Source: Schizochytrium sp. TIO01
Taxonomy: Eukaryota; Sar; Bigyra; Thraustochytrida; Thraustochytriidae
Direction: 5' to 3'
Length of the DNA stretch: 64,000 nt
Assembly: GCA_004764695.1 (NCBI GenBank)
Contig: SMSO01000025.1
Span: 977,102 to 1,041,101 of the forward strand
Shown here: one piece after another, positions 43,364-55,400 of the stretch
Numbering within the stretch: the first letter of the stretch is position 1
Layout of the letters: each line of letters opens with the position of its first letter
Position numbers and translations under genes: made by a program
Notes under the pieces: model-generated
Told to the model about the DNA's origin: nothing
What the model saw: the letters and a program-made list of their open reading frames with translations, nothing else
Database searches by the model: none

Positions 43364-45412
43364 TTAAGAGCTGTGCCACTCAAGCATTCCGGGGAGACCG
43401 CCGCCACGGTGAAGGTGGGAGACGGGAGGAGGGGGTGGCGGTGCCTGGTTCATCGAGCGGTTAGCCTGAAACTGCTGCTGGTACGAGAATTGGGCCGATG
43501 CATCAGGCTTGTTTGAAAGAAAGTTCTGGCCATTTTGGTACTGGTGCTGCTGGTGCTGAGCATGAGACTGCTGCTGGAACTGCTGGTTGGAATAATGAAA
43601 GTAGTCGTCTTGGGAGTCAAAGCGACCGGAGGAAGAGCCACGCTGCTGTTGCTGGGCGTGCTGCATGGCAGCCTGACGGTCCTGAGGAAGGTTCATCATA
43701 CGACGCTTCTTGTTGTTGCTATTGTTGTTGTTAGCAAGACCCTGCATCTGGAGTGCGATGTGCGAGGGGGTGGATGCGTTGCTCTGTGTGGCATCAGAGA
43801 GAGCGGCGGAGTCATTAGACAGGAGAGTGTTGAGTGCACCAGGGTTGAAGGTACGAGCTCCAGCCGGGTTGGCACTGGATTCGAGAGCTGCCATCGCATC
43901 AAAGCGACGCTGCGTTGGTGATGATCCAGGGGACGCTCCCAAAAACTTTTGGGCGGAGTTGTTGCCAGACGAGTTTCCGTTGGCACTTCCATTTGCGCTG
44001 CCGTTGGCGTTGTTTCCATTGGCATTATGGTTGCTGCCACCTGTAAGTCCACTGATCATGTTGAACATAGGGGATGAGGTACTTCCAGACATGTACTGTG
44101 GCAAGATGGGCTTGAAGGGCTTCTGGTTGTAGCCGAAGGCATCGTCGCCACCCATGTTGTGCGCTGCATTGACGTCATTAATAGGTGCGGTGGAGTCGCT
44201 TGAGTTCTCGTGGGCATCAAAGCCAGGGATCGTCAGTCCTGACGGGTGGATGAGTCCAGCCGCGGCGTGTTGCAAGAAGTTGCGAGTTGCTGCCGGGTTG
44301 ACGTTGTCGACAGGGGGTCTGAAGAGACGCTGGTTGCCATTGGCGACGTTAACAGAGCCGACACCACCGTGACCTCCCTGGCGCTGCATGCGCTTGGGTG
44401 CGTCCTCGGGGTTGAGAACGACAAAGTGGTCCACATGCGGGAGCTCGGGTTTGCAATCAGTGCACTCAACATATCCACACCTCGCGATGCCGTTCTGCAC
44501 GCACACGCGCTGGAAGATGAGGCACTTAGTGCATGTACCGGGGGACTCGCAGCTGCCTGCATGTTCCTCAAGCATCTGATCAGTTCCCTGTTTGCCACCA
44601 GGCTGTGCGGGGATTCTGCGGAACATAAGATGGTGGCGCACGGCCTCGAGGGATCGCTTGTTGTCAATCAGTTCGTTGTATCTGCGTGTAATTTCGTGCA
44701 TCCAAGACTTGGTGCCGTACATGCGTTCCTTACGTTGATGAAGGAACGAGTGGAAAAGGCCTTCATCCTCACGGATGAGCCTGAAGAGCTTGCGCTTCTC
44801 CTCATCAGAGAAACGGCCCTTGACGACCGCTACCTTGGCGTTATCTCCAAGTGTTGTATCGCGCTTTCGGGTGGAATCCTGTGTCACAATGACGGTGGTG
44901 CGTCCACTGGAGATGGCCTTGCGCTTCCAGTTCCTCTTCTTGCTGCCCTGGTCTCCGTTCTGTGCGTCCTGGGACCCTGCTGCTGACTGACCCTGCTGCT
45001 GGCCTCCGTAGGCCTTGTTCATCATGAGGTTACCTCCGTTGTTATTGCTGCCACTGCCGGAGCGCTTGCCGAGGTCACCGTTGGCCTTGGAGCTACGGTT
45101 TGGTTGTGAAGAGGCTGCGTTGCTGAGGCTTTGCTGAAAGGCAGAAAGGTCCATGCCACTGTTGGGGTGGCCCATGCCGGAGACGGCCTGTGGAAAGGGC
45201 GCCATGCCCTGCTGCAGCTGGAGCATGAGCGCCGCGTCGGGCTCGTGGTGGTGCTCGTTGCCGTGCTGACGGTTCATTCCTCTAAACGCGGCTGCTGCGG
45301 CTGCTGCTTGATTCTGGTTTGCGGCGGAGTTGGTGCTAGCGGTATTGGTGTCCACGAAGGAACCTCCAGCCACTTCGAGAGCGTCGAGACCAGTGTTATC
45401 CAAACCTCCCAT
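43364..45412 (-). CDS. Unrecognised 682-residue protein with a basic helical region and a Cys/His cluster, Gln/Asn-rich
   Basis: I do not recognise this protein. The ATG at 45412 is the sensible start; an in-frame GTG sits one codon upstream. The first 150 residues are Ala/Gln/Asn/Gly-rich. Residues about 170-275 form a basic, helical region (GRFSDEEKRKLFRLIREDEG, then LHQRKERMYGTKSWMHE) that may be a Myb/SANT-like or other DNA-binding fold. Next (about 285-330) is a cluster CESPGTCTKC, CVQNG, CGYVECTDC, ending HVDHF: seven Cys and two His that look like a binuclear zinc site. The C-terminal half is Asn/Gln-rich with tracts such as NNNNSNNKK and a proline run PPPPPP near the end. A nuclear transcription regulator is a reasonable guess. 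The DNA is more GC-rich than its surroundings and coding bias is clear. Confidence 0.8.
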   Translation of the reverse strand: MGGLDNTGLDALEVAGGSFVDTNTASTNSAANQNQAAAAAAAFRGMNRQHGNEHHHEPDAALMLQLQQGMAPFPQAVSGMGHPNSGMDLSAFQQSLSNAASSQPNRSSKANGDLGKRSGSGSNNNGGNLMMNKAYGGQQQGQSAAGSQDAQNGDQGSKKRNWKRKAISSGRTTVIVTQDSTRKRDTTLGDNAKVAVVKGRFSDEEKRKLFRLIREDEGLFHSFLHQRKERMYGTKSWMHEITRRYNELIDNKRSLEAVRHHLMFRRIPAQPGGKQGTDQMLEEHAGSCESPGTCTKCLIFQRVCVQNGIARCGYVECTDCKPELPHVDHFVVLNPEDAPKRMQRQGGHGGVGSVNVANGNQRLFRPPVDNVNPAATRNFLQHAAAGLIHPSGLTIPGFDAHENSSDSTAPINDVNAAHNMGGDDAFGYNQKPFKPILPQYMSGSTSSPMFNMISGLTGGSNHNANGNNANGSANGSANGNSSGNNSAQKFLGASPGSSPTQRRFDAMAALESSANPAGARTFNPGALNTLLSNDSAALSDATQSNASTPSHIALQMQGLANNNNSNNKKRRMMNLPQDRQAAMQHAQQQQRGSSSGRFDSQDDYFHYSNQQFQQQSHAQHQQHQYQNGQNFLSNKPDASAQFSYQQQFQANRSMNQAPPPPPPVSHLHRGGGLPGMLEWHSS

Positions 45413-45595
45413 CACACAGGGAACTACTTGCTAATCGCCAGAGGTTCTGGCGAGTTTGCTCTTTGCTGGAGAAGACAGGTGCTTTGTCGCGAGGAAAAGC
45501 ACGCCTTCTGCGAGCACGCGGGGAACGAGAGAGCGGAAGTAGTACTAGCAGCGATAAAGATGAGGTGGACGAAACACGCCGCCGCAGAGTTCTAA

Positions 45596-45639
45596 GTTTG
45601 TTTGTTTGTTTGTTTGTTTGTTTGTTTGTTTGTTTGTTA
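45596..45639. repeat. (GTTT)n microsatellite
   Basis: About 11 uninterrupted copies of GTTT, about 190 bp upstream of the start codon of the minus-strand 682-residue gene. Confidence 0.95.
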
Positions 45640-45703
45640 GCTTTTGCTTCGACTCATGAGCGATTACCAGAGTCGATATATATTAACTAACCTTTTCTTT
45701 GAA

Positions 45704-45961
45704 AAGGAGGAAAGAAAAAGGAGGAAAGAAAAAGGAGGAAAGAAAAAGGAGGAAAGAAAAAGGAGGAAAGAAAAAGGAGGAAAGAAAAAGGAGGAAAGAA
45801 AAAGGAGGAAAGAAAAAGAAGAAAAGAAAAGAAGCAAAGAAAAGAAGAAAAGAAAAAGAAAAAGAAAAAGAAAGAAAAAGAAAGAAAAAGAAAGAAAAAG
45901 AAGAAAAAGAAAGAAAAAGAAGAAAAGAAGAAGAAAAGAAGAAAAGGCAAGAGAGAGAGAG
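45704..45961. repeat. Polypurine tract with 14-bp tandem unit
   Basis: From 45704 to about 45815 a 14-bp unit, GAGGAAAGAAAAAG, is repeated about eight times. It then passes into irregular AAAGAA/AAAGA runs and GAGAGA up to 45961. Almost no pyrimidine occurs on the plus strand over about 250 bases (an isolated C at 45835 and another near the end). It lies upstream of the 682-residue gene on the opposite strand. Confidence 0.95.
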
Positions 45962-46603
45962 GGGAGGGTATTATAACCGTAACACCAAGACAGGGAAGGC
46001 TCGTCGGGTCACTTTCGCTTTGGCTTTTATGCTCTACTTGCTGTCTTGGACTTTTTTTGCTGACTTCGATTATTTCGCTTAGTTTTTTCATATTGCCATT
46101 TGTTTACTAGGAAAATAGATGGATAGATAGATATATAGATAGATGAATAATAAATGAATGAATAAAAAAGAAATAGTAATAGCTGCCACTATGACAGAAT
46201 CATTTCATTTAAAGAAGTGGATGCTAGCGCCTTCTCATATGCTAGTTTGTATTGTGGCTTGCTTGGTTTGGGGAAAAACACGAGTGGCCGAGGAATGAGA
46301 TCGATGGCTGGCTGGCCGATTTTGCGGTCGCTCGAGACAGTAAAGGGCCGAGATTGAAGCATAGCGAGGCTCGAAGGCTTGCGAATAAAGGGTCTCCGCC
46401 TCCATGCGCAGCTAGCTCGCTCTTCGCTTCTGGACGACCCAGAGGCGACTTGCAGCTAGCGTGAGGCGACGACGACGGCGACCACGGCTCGGAGAGAGAA
46501 GGAGAGAGAGAATGAAAGAATTGCCAAAAAAGAGAAACGTGAATAAAACACTTCGAAAGGCAATTTTTTTTAATTTGTTTTTCTTTAACTTTCTGTTGGC
46601 TCC

Positions 46604-46622
46604 GTTTTTTTTTTTTTTTTTT
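46604..46622. repeat. Poly(T) run
   Basis: An uninterrupted T run of about 18 bases in T-rich DNA. Confidence 0.85.
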
Positions 46623-49479
46623 CTCGTTCTTTTCATTCTTTTTGCCTCGATGAAAAGTGAAGCAAAAGGAAAAGTAAAGCAAAAAAATGCAAATACATCC
46701 AAGAGTGAAAAAGAAGGAGAATTAAAAGTTCAAAAGTTTTATTATTACTGAAAAGGATTTGAACTTAGGAGAAACGAAGTCTTTCTTTCTTTTGCTGTTC
46801 GTCTTCTGTGGCTCCGGTTTCGTGGCTTATCAGGTGCGAGCACGAGTGCGCGTGCGGGAGGTTGACAGGCCTGTGAGGGATCTCGCTAGTTTGCTCTGGC
46901 CTAGTATGTCTGCCTGCTGCATGCATGCCTGGATTGATTGAATGATTGTTTGATTCGCCAGCTGTCGCTTTCACTTCTTTTCTTTTTCATTGTGGCTTCT
47001 CCTTTTTTCCATTATTTTTTTCGCCCTTTTCTTCACTGCCGAGGAGGAAGATTCGCACAGGCTCAGCGAGAAAAGTTTAAAGAAGCGAGGGGAAACTTAA
47101 AGAGGGAAACTTAAAAACAAATAGAAATTAAAAACAAAAGAAAACAGAGAAATTCTTTCAATATATCTGTGCTGACGATAGTGAAGTGTAGAGCCATTCT
47201 CTCCCTGGCTTTTCTATATTTAATGTTTTGATTTCAATAAGAACAATTGCCAGAAAGTCTCATTCTTCACGCATTCCTTTCTTTTAATGCTTTCCCATCT
47301 CTTTTTCTTTTCATTCGATGACAGATGTTGAGAAGATGAAGGAGCCTCTGCCTACCCTTGGTCATAAGTCCCTCGCCCCCTTCCAAATTCTCGGCGGCCT
47401 GCTTCCTTTTTCCGCATGCCACGTCTGTGGGCCCAACGTTTATGCATTTGGCTGGATACGGCGGCGGTAGCGGAGAGAGAGAGAGAGAGAGATGAGTGTG
47501 CTTGCAATCGATGAATGAGAAGAAACTTCAACATTCATACCTGAGTTATATATAGCTGCTAATCTATGCATCAGTTGGTATTTTCTTAGCTCAAGAGAGA
47601 AAAAAAGGTAATAATAGAAGAAGGGGTATAAAGAGAGCTATATCCTCATCTACTAGGCAGAAAAAACACGAGCTAGGCTATCAGGGTCCCTACTAACTAT
47701 GCAGATGACACCAACAGAAGTATATTAGTCTGATGAGTGCGTGGGATGTATGATTGATTGATTAAGTGAATGAATGAATAGCACATCAGGGGAACTATTG
47801 AGCGAGCTAGCCGAACGACTAAAGAAGCATCATCTCCCTTTGCGGCCGCTTGAAAGCTGTAGAACGAGTAGAAGTGCCTTTTCCATTCGAGAACAGTCAG
47901 ATCAGTTTTACTCACACTCACCACGCCATACTAATGGACGAAAGAAAGAAAGCTAGCAATGCTTTTAAAGTACGGCCCGACAAACTTACCGAAGCGTGAG
48001 CGAACACACTCCCCACTGATGAGCAAGGGATAAAAGAATAAGGAAGTTACTTTGAAAGAATCAATATGGTACCTAGCAAGCGAAGTCTATTCTATTCATT
48101 TATTTTCATTATTGGTTAATAAAGTACAATGCACCACAACTCTACAATTTAAATTTTAAACTTAAAGAAAACTGTTTAGTGTGATTTAGTTTAGCGGAAG
48201 TAACCCATGAGAAAATTTGAAAGGTTACAAATAGAAGTGTAAAGTATTCCTATATTACGATTGAATTAGTTTCATTTCGTTCGAGCTGTTCACTTCGCTC
48301 ATTTCCTTTCCCTTTCCTTTCCTTCATGCTATTCGAAGTCAAAAGGCAATGGATGGTATACTCACTCGTACCCAGATACTAGCAAGGACTCATGTGATGT
48401 CCTTATTTTGCGCATCGAAGAAGCACATACATATCGCCGAAGCCACGAGCACTGCTTATAAAAGAGCTCAAGTTGAACTATGTAGATCAACAATCAGGTC
48501 TACACATACATACTCATCCATCGCGACTTGGGATCAGCATCACCATCAGAAGCGAGAGCAATGGGTGTGGCTCGCGTGCTCATTCGCACACTGACACTCG
48601 CTTGGTGCCCTTCAGTCAGCTTTTCCTGGAAAGTAGGCCTTTCAGAGGTACTTAGTAATGGTAAAAAAGAGGTTAAAAGTTAAACTTGAAGAATCAGATG
48701 ACAATTGAGGTTTTCTCGTGCAGATAGTGACAGCGACAGCGGCGGCAGCAGTAGAAAGAAGTATGTGCAGCAAAGGTAGAAGAACTTTCCGGCAGGCCGG
48801 AGGCCGAAAGGTAAGTCTCATCTGTCCCCGTGCAGTTGTGTAAATAGCTGAGCTGGTCTGCTGAGGTGCATTCATTCGCATGGCAATGAGAACACCTCTG
48901 CGCTGAAGATCATCGTGCTTTTCGAGTTGCTCACCTTTGCATCATTCATTCATCATTCATTCCTTTTCTTTATTCTAAAATTAATTATACTAAAAATAGC
49001 AATTTATTTGTAATTAAAAAAGAAAAAAGAAAAAGTAAAAATCACACTAGAAACAAAAGAATAGAGTAAGAAGTCATCGCAGAGCCATGGAAAATACTTT
49101 ATTGGTTTTTTATTTTTTTAAAAGAAGAAGAACAAAGCAAATTAATAAAATCCCACCCATTGATTCACTTTTGCAATCCTTCGATCGTTCTTCTCTTTCT
49201 GTCTCAACTGCTCCCCGTCAAACTTTAAAGCACTGTTCAAATCAACACAATGCAAGCAATGCCGAAGCACAACCAACAACATCATCATGCGAGGTGAGGT
49301 GAACCTGCCTCAGCTTCGAAGCAGCTCCAAACACTTTTCTCTCTAATAGTAGAAGAGCATCAGCGCCAATTACTTTCTTACTTTCTTACTTACTTTCTCA
49401 CTTACTCACTGATTCTGCGTGAGTGCTCCGCTTTTTCTTTTTCTTTCTCTCTCAGGCTGTCTCTTGCACTATTTAAAGA

Positions 49480-49534
49480 AGTAAGTAAGTAAGTCAGTGA
49501 GTGAGTGAATGAGTGAATGAGTGAATGAGTGAGT
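49480..49534. repeat. (GTAA)n/(GTGA)n/(GAAT)n microsatellite
   Basis: Successive short runs of GTAA, GTGA and GAGTGAAT-type units, showing drift from one tetranucleotide to the next. A complementary-like (CTTA)n run lies at 49374-49405. Confidence 0.85.
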
Positions 49535-50831
49535 TCTCATTCTTTCTTCTTCGCATTCACGCAGACAAGCTTGGTTTATTTGCGCAGACAAGCAGCTTCT
49601 TACTCGACGATGCGGCCGGTTTCCAGAGCCGCGCAGCGCGAGAGGACTCTGAGGCCTACTCAGAACGGGTGGTATTCAAGCCAGAACCACCGAAGAGCGC
49701 TCGCAGCTTTGCCTATTTTATTTGATGGCTGCGAGGGCTGGAGGAGGTCCGTCCTCTCTTTTGCTTCGCTGCCTTGCTGGCTTTGCAGGAGTCAGTGGAA
49801 GACTATGACAGTATAGTACAAGAGGCTCTAGTAGCTGTCTTCACTCAATTCAAAGTAATGTATGTATGTGCCTCTAAAGTAGCACGTATGGGGAGAGCTC
49901 GAAAAGATGGCACAAGGTACATACATACCTGAGCCAAAGCCCAACCGACTTCGCTTGATAGTAGTAGCCCACCTAGGTACTAGTGCTTTATTTTCCTCAC
50001 TCTAACTATCATGTTACGTGGGTTGGGATACATATCGCTATCTAGCTAGAGACCATACTACTTTACAAGTTATTTCGAAGTTTCCAGCGCGGGTTCTTCT
50101 GGTATTCTGCCACAAATAGTTCAACACTATTAACTCTACTACATACTTCCGGTTATTCTTTAACATATATCTTTTATCCTCACCAGCGTTAACTTATGAA
50201 GAATTGGTAGCATGGATGATACAGAATTAAGCAAATACACGTACACACCTTTGCCCTACGATACTCTTTCCAACGAAGAGAGGGCTTCAGAGCGTTGGTG
50301 ATATTTTTTTAACAAAACAAAATGCCAAAACTGTGACAAGTTTCCAAGTGATTGAAGCTCGCCACAAGCTATGGTCATCACTTCGTTAGGCATTAACTGC
50401 CTGAATATGTACTATCTGCCCGTATAGAAACGGGAAAGGAGTATTTGCTTTGATGCTTCACTTTTAAATTCTTTGTTCTGAAAGATAGATGGACAAGGGC
50501 TTACACATGTACTTTTCCAATTCGTGAGTTTTGGCTATCATGAATGGGGTGAATGAGCAGGGGTACAAAGAAAAGACAGATTGGGTCTATGGGTATGGTG
50601 ATAAGGTGTGCTCACTGAAATTTCTTGTAAACAAACACAGGATCTTGACATGTTTGTTTTTGTACATTTCAGGAAGGACACCGTATCATGCAAATTGGAT
50701 CTCTATAAATAATAGGCATGCTACTATGCACACTGAGTCCAGAAAATGCAAAACTAAGTAGAGTACTTAAACCGTTGTTGCGTCACACGGATGCACTCGT
50801 GTACAGAATTTACCTCTATTGTCGATTTGTG

Positions 50832-50869
50832 ATCATATGATTGGCAGGATATCATATGATTGGCAGGAT
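50832..50869. repeat. Exact 19-bp tandem duplication containing a palindrome
   Basis: ATCATATGATTGGCAGGAT occurs twice in a row (50832-50850 and 50851-50869). Its first ten bases, ATCATATGAT, are a perfect palindrome. Confidence 0.95.
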
Positions 50870-52244
50870 AAGACCTCGTATTTAACTTAAGAACCCTTAT
50901 ATCTTAAATCTGCTCCTTGTAGATGACATCCTGTGTATCATTCAGACGACAAAGTGGTTTCTGCCTCTTTCCATGGAGGGCTGCTCAGAACTTCACATGA
51001 TAGATAGCCGATGATTCTCTCTTTACGGACTTCCTGTTATTAGACCTTTCTCTAAAATAGCAAATGAGATTATTCAACGAGCCTGCTGTAAATGACGAGT
51101 CCATATCAACTGTTGACACTTGGATTCATAGGTGCCCGGGTCTTTTCTCATTATCGTTCGCACAATGGACTAAAAGGTACGGGCGTTTATTTTCAATTAT
51201 AAATGTCTCAAGTGAGACTTTCAGAAATCTGCTATAATCAAGTTTCACTTTTGATTTTGAAGAAGACTAGTAACAAGATTTATTTCTTGAGCCTTTGTGT
51301 TTCGAGAGAGGTTTTGCAATCTTCTAGTATCACTTGTGTCCCTTGTAGCTTCTTGCGTAGGTAGCCAGCTATCTCCTTACACTAACTATTTTAACTATTT
51401 GCCTGCTCTACGTTCCTTGAGTCTCCTTTTATTTATGTAGGGACTTACTCTGAGATCCTGGCTTTATGGTCTGTACCAAGAAGAAGATTCCCTACACAAT
51501 TGCTTGTCTATGGACGAGCAGTTCTTTCCTCAATTTCTCTATTTGCCATATTTCTGACCAAGCAAGTAAGCGGATTAGCGAGGAGCCTCGATTTCGGAGA
51601 TATGTTATCTTCTCACCTTCCTGTCTTCCACGTTCCTTCCTTCGAAGTCCTTCCTCTCTTTCATTGTACTCTTCCTTCCTCCTCGGAGACACAGATCTGT
51701 GAGCTGGTAGACATGTTATTATTCAATTGCCGCGAGAGGAAAGAGCGAACTGCCGGATTGCTGAATGGACACCCTAAAACAATCAGATTCAAATCTAGCA
51801 AGGGTCATGAAAAGACTCTCCTTTGCATGCTTCGTGCTCTTTCTACAAGCTCCAACACAATGATGTGAAGGCTTAAATTAGTTAAAGAAACCTGTTGGCC
51901 AAGTAGATGATGGTCGTTTCATTTCAAGAGTTGTTTTCCTCTTACTATGCGTTAGACTCTCTCTGTTCTCGAGAGCCACAGTTTCGGGCGTCTCAAGTGT
52001 ATTATATTGATACTCTATGCTGAGGATGTTGTTTTCGCCACTGCCTTTCTTCTCAAGCTCTTCCAAAAAAAAAGCAGTAAGAACAGAATTGCTTTGTACG
52101 TAACAATCGCAACCTTCTGTCACCGTAGAATGGTCTACCTGAGCAGAGCAGAGTAGCGCACCTATCTTCGAGGATAGCAAAGACGATGACCTATTTTTAC
52201 TTATTGTAAGACAGAGTAGTTTATATGTTGGTTTCTTTCCTTCA

Positions 52245-52450
52245 TTCCTTAGTTCCTCTTCCTTCCTTCCTCCTTTCCTTCCTTCCTTCCTTCATTTCTG
52301 CTTTCTTTCAATCATTCTTTCCTCCCTTCCCCCTTCCTTCTTTCCTTCCTTCCTCCTTTGTTTGTTTATTTGTTTGTTTATTTGTTTATTTGTTTGTTTG
52401 TTTGTTTGTTTATTTGTTTGTTGTTTGTTTCTTTCCTTCTTTCCTTCTTT
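52245..52450. repeat. (TTCC)n then (TTTG/TTTA)n simple repeats
   Basis: Pyrimidine-rich TTCC units run from about 52245 to 52352, followed by TTTG and TTTA units to about 52430 and again TTCC/TTCTT units. Confidence 0.9.
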
Positions 52451-55400
52451 CCATCTTTTCTCGGAAGTAGCTCTGTGGCTTTAAACCGACTAATAAGAGT
52501 AAAGCTCACCACCGAGCAAGTTGAATCCAAGATTGTTCTGCCTTGGTGCTGCTTTCTTCCAGCACGCAATCAATCCCACTTGGGCGGTCCCATAAATAAC
52601 AAATAACCGATAGATATGTATGCATTTGGCAGCACACGGGTCTGATCTATTCAATAGCTTTTCACTAGATAGATAGTCCTCCCTCTCTTAGTTCAAGATT
52701 GCGAAATCTTGGCTGAGCATTTCCGTCTTCTTCCTGCAACTGCGAGCGCGAGCACGCACCCCAAGCTGCTCCTCCATCGCGCGCCCTTCGAGCCTGGGAT
52801 ACCAGGCAGCATCACTCCACAACAAGAGAGCCAAGTAGAGCTCCGTGTACCTGCTGTGCCGCTTCGAAACCAGAGGCAAAGAAACAAGCTCGGGTGGCTT
52901 GCTTATACATCCGTAGAGCTCTCGTGTAAGCGAGTGCAGCGATCTTAAGAGTCGCAGTCGAACTGCAGCAAAAGATCCCTTCTTCCCAATGGGTCCGAGA
53001 GTGGCTTGGGTAAACAAAAACTTTATGTGCGAGCTAATCATTAATCAAAAAGGGAAGAGCCTTAAAATGCATATAACTACGCTTGCCAGTTGTGCCAGTT
53101 GTGCCAGTAGGGTGACAACAATAACGAGAATAACCACCGCACCTGCGAAAGTTGTTTTTAATTTCGCTCACAGATGGTTCACGAAATGCAGCTTTCTCAA
53201 AGGCTTTTCAATCTCCACCTCTTCCACAGCTGATCTTGCAGGGATCACAATCTCAGATTCGTGGGATACAACCTATAAAATTGTATTTGAACGGAGGGTT
53301 GATTGCTCGATAGTCAATAAAACTGTTCCGTTCACAATCCCAGAGAGCAGTATGAGTTAGTTGCCTCTTGGACTATCTCTGAAAGGCCGCATGCTTATGT
53401 TGATTCCAATGAGACGGTCATTCGTTCGAGTCGCCCCCTTCGACTACCTCCATGCTCAAGAGGCGTGGCGACTCCTTCTCCAGCTTCGTTGTCGTGCTAG
53501 CTTTCCACAAATCGAAGGTGGCTCTTCTGTACTCTGACGGATGATGACCCAGGCGAGCTAGGAAATCAATCAATCGTCTACTTCGCTCTGCGTGTACATG
53601 CGGATGAACCCCGAGTGAATAGAACGAAAGAAAGGAAGGAAGGAAGAAGGCGAGAGCCATCAACAAAGCAATCAATCAAACAAACCCCGCCAGCACCAAC
53701 AAACATGCAGGGAGTCAGCCTTTGCAGTCATCGTGGTCGATCGAGTCGCTCGTGGTATGATTGACATGCACACCCAAGAGCAAAGTGCTTGGCTACCTAG
53801 CTGCTACGTAGCTACCTAACTGACTCATAAGGGAGTAGTCTTTATTAGGCAGGAGGAGTGCGTTCTAGGTAGGCAGAGGCATCTGCTAACAATGTGTTTT
53901 TCGTGGCTCAGCTGCTGCGATCGCAAAAAGAGGAAGAGGCGGCAAGGAGGGAAGGAAGAAAACACGGTGACAATGTGATGAGGAGGCAGATTGGGAAGGG
54001 AGACAGACCACTCAAACAAACAAAAGAAAACCCAGAGCGAGCTTTGGGGAAATAGAAAGAAGAAAGGAAAGGAAAGCGTTGTTACGCCTGCTATTGGAAA
54101 ATAAAGAACTTATCATTCCGCATCTTAGGTATTAAGAACTACTTTGACATCTTGAAGCTAGCTAGTTTTTATTTTATTTATCAAAATGCGTGCGTGAGTG
54201 AGGAAAGAGAGAAAGAACCTTGTGTCGAAAAAGCCGATGATGACTCGAGCAGGACACTCAGGGCCAGCTCCGCTCATACGTAGTACCTAGTAACGACTCT
54301 CGAACCCCTAGCTTTAGAGGCAACATGGGGTTTAGCTATACATGATAGCCTCAATAAAAATCCTGCAACACGGCTTCTTCAAGACTTTGCACGATCTGTG
54401 CATGAAGGTTGCCAAGCACCCACTAAAACTCAAAATTCTTTTTTCTATTCCACTTAAAAATAAAATAAAAATCATTTTAGTTTTATTTCAATTTCAAAGA
54501 AGTAGCTCTTACAAGCTCAAAAGACTGATTTTAAATAGATGTATAAAACAATAGTTGCAAAGTAGAATAGCATTTACTTATTTTTTATATTCTCAAAATA
54601 ATAAATATTCAAAAACAGTTTTTGAAATGTTAGCTTAGGAGTTGAGATATTGATTTCGTGAACTTTTAATTTGGATCGAAAATAAAAATAAAACTCATCC
54701 CAAACCATCCTCACCCCGATTGAACGATCCACTGTTGATTTATTGAAGTTTCCTTCAAGCCATTTGATATGATCGGGCGTTGATTGCTTGCATATTCGCA
54801 ATCTTCTTTCATCCTTGACCATAATCTGCTCGAAGAGAAATTAGTTCATCAAGTTCAATGTGTAGAAAGTATTTGTCCTTCATGAGCTCAGGCAACTGTA
54901 TGTCTTAAGAAATGTAACTTTCCAAGGATCCAGTCTTGTGGAAATGAAAGCCTACGAAACATCCTTGAGCGCAAAGATACAATTCGAGTCCTCGATTCAA
55001 AGCGCATGAATAATATCTTCTATCTTGTAGAAGGAGAGATGTTTTCCTCAGATTTTGATATCCTCTGCCTTTGAAATTAGCAAAGGGGTCATGAACTAAA
55101 GGTCTGCCAAAAACACTCCTTCAAGAGGAGCCTGGAGAACAGACTGCCTCTGTCACTACGTTAAGCGCAGCGTCACTATCAAGCGCGCCTTAATCCAGGG
55201 TTCAAAGCTCCAGATTTCAAAGGGGCTCTCTCCGCTCTTGATCCTCGCGCAATCACCAGCGCACCCACCTGTCACTGCTTGAAGAGAAGAACGGTACTAG
55301 TCAAAGCATTCACCTCTGTGGCCCTTCTGCCTCTACTTCACATGCCACTGCCACAGAACCACTCAGTCGAGTGCTCGGAACTTTTCTGAGCAAACCACTT

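Noticed and set aside
44233-44986. Frames on both strands inside the 682-residue gene (for example 44246-44986 plus)
   Set aside because: Shadows of a GC-richer coding region; the minus-strand frame has the Cys/His cluster, coding bias and full length.
45644-46091. Lys/Glu/Arg-rich and Phe/Ser-rich frames of 110-134 codons
   Set aside because: They are translations of the polypurine repeat with no non-repetitive coding content.
46242-46751. Overlapping frames of 90-146 codons on both strands
   Set aside because: Low-complexity T- and A-rich sequence with no motif, and mutually overlapping on both strands.
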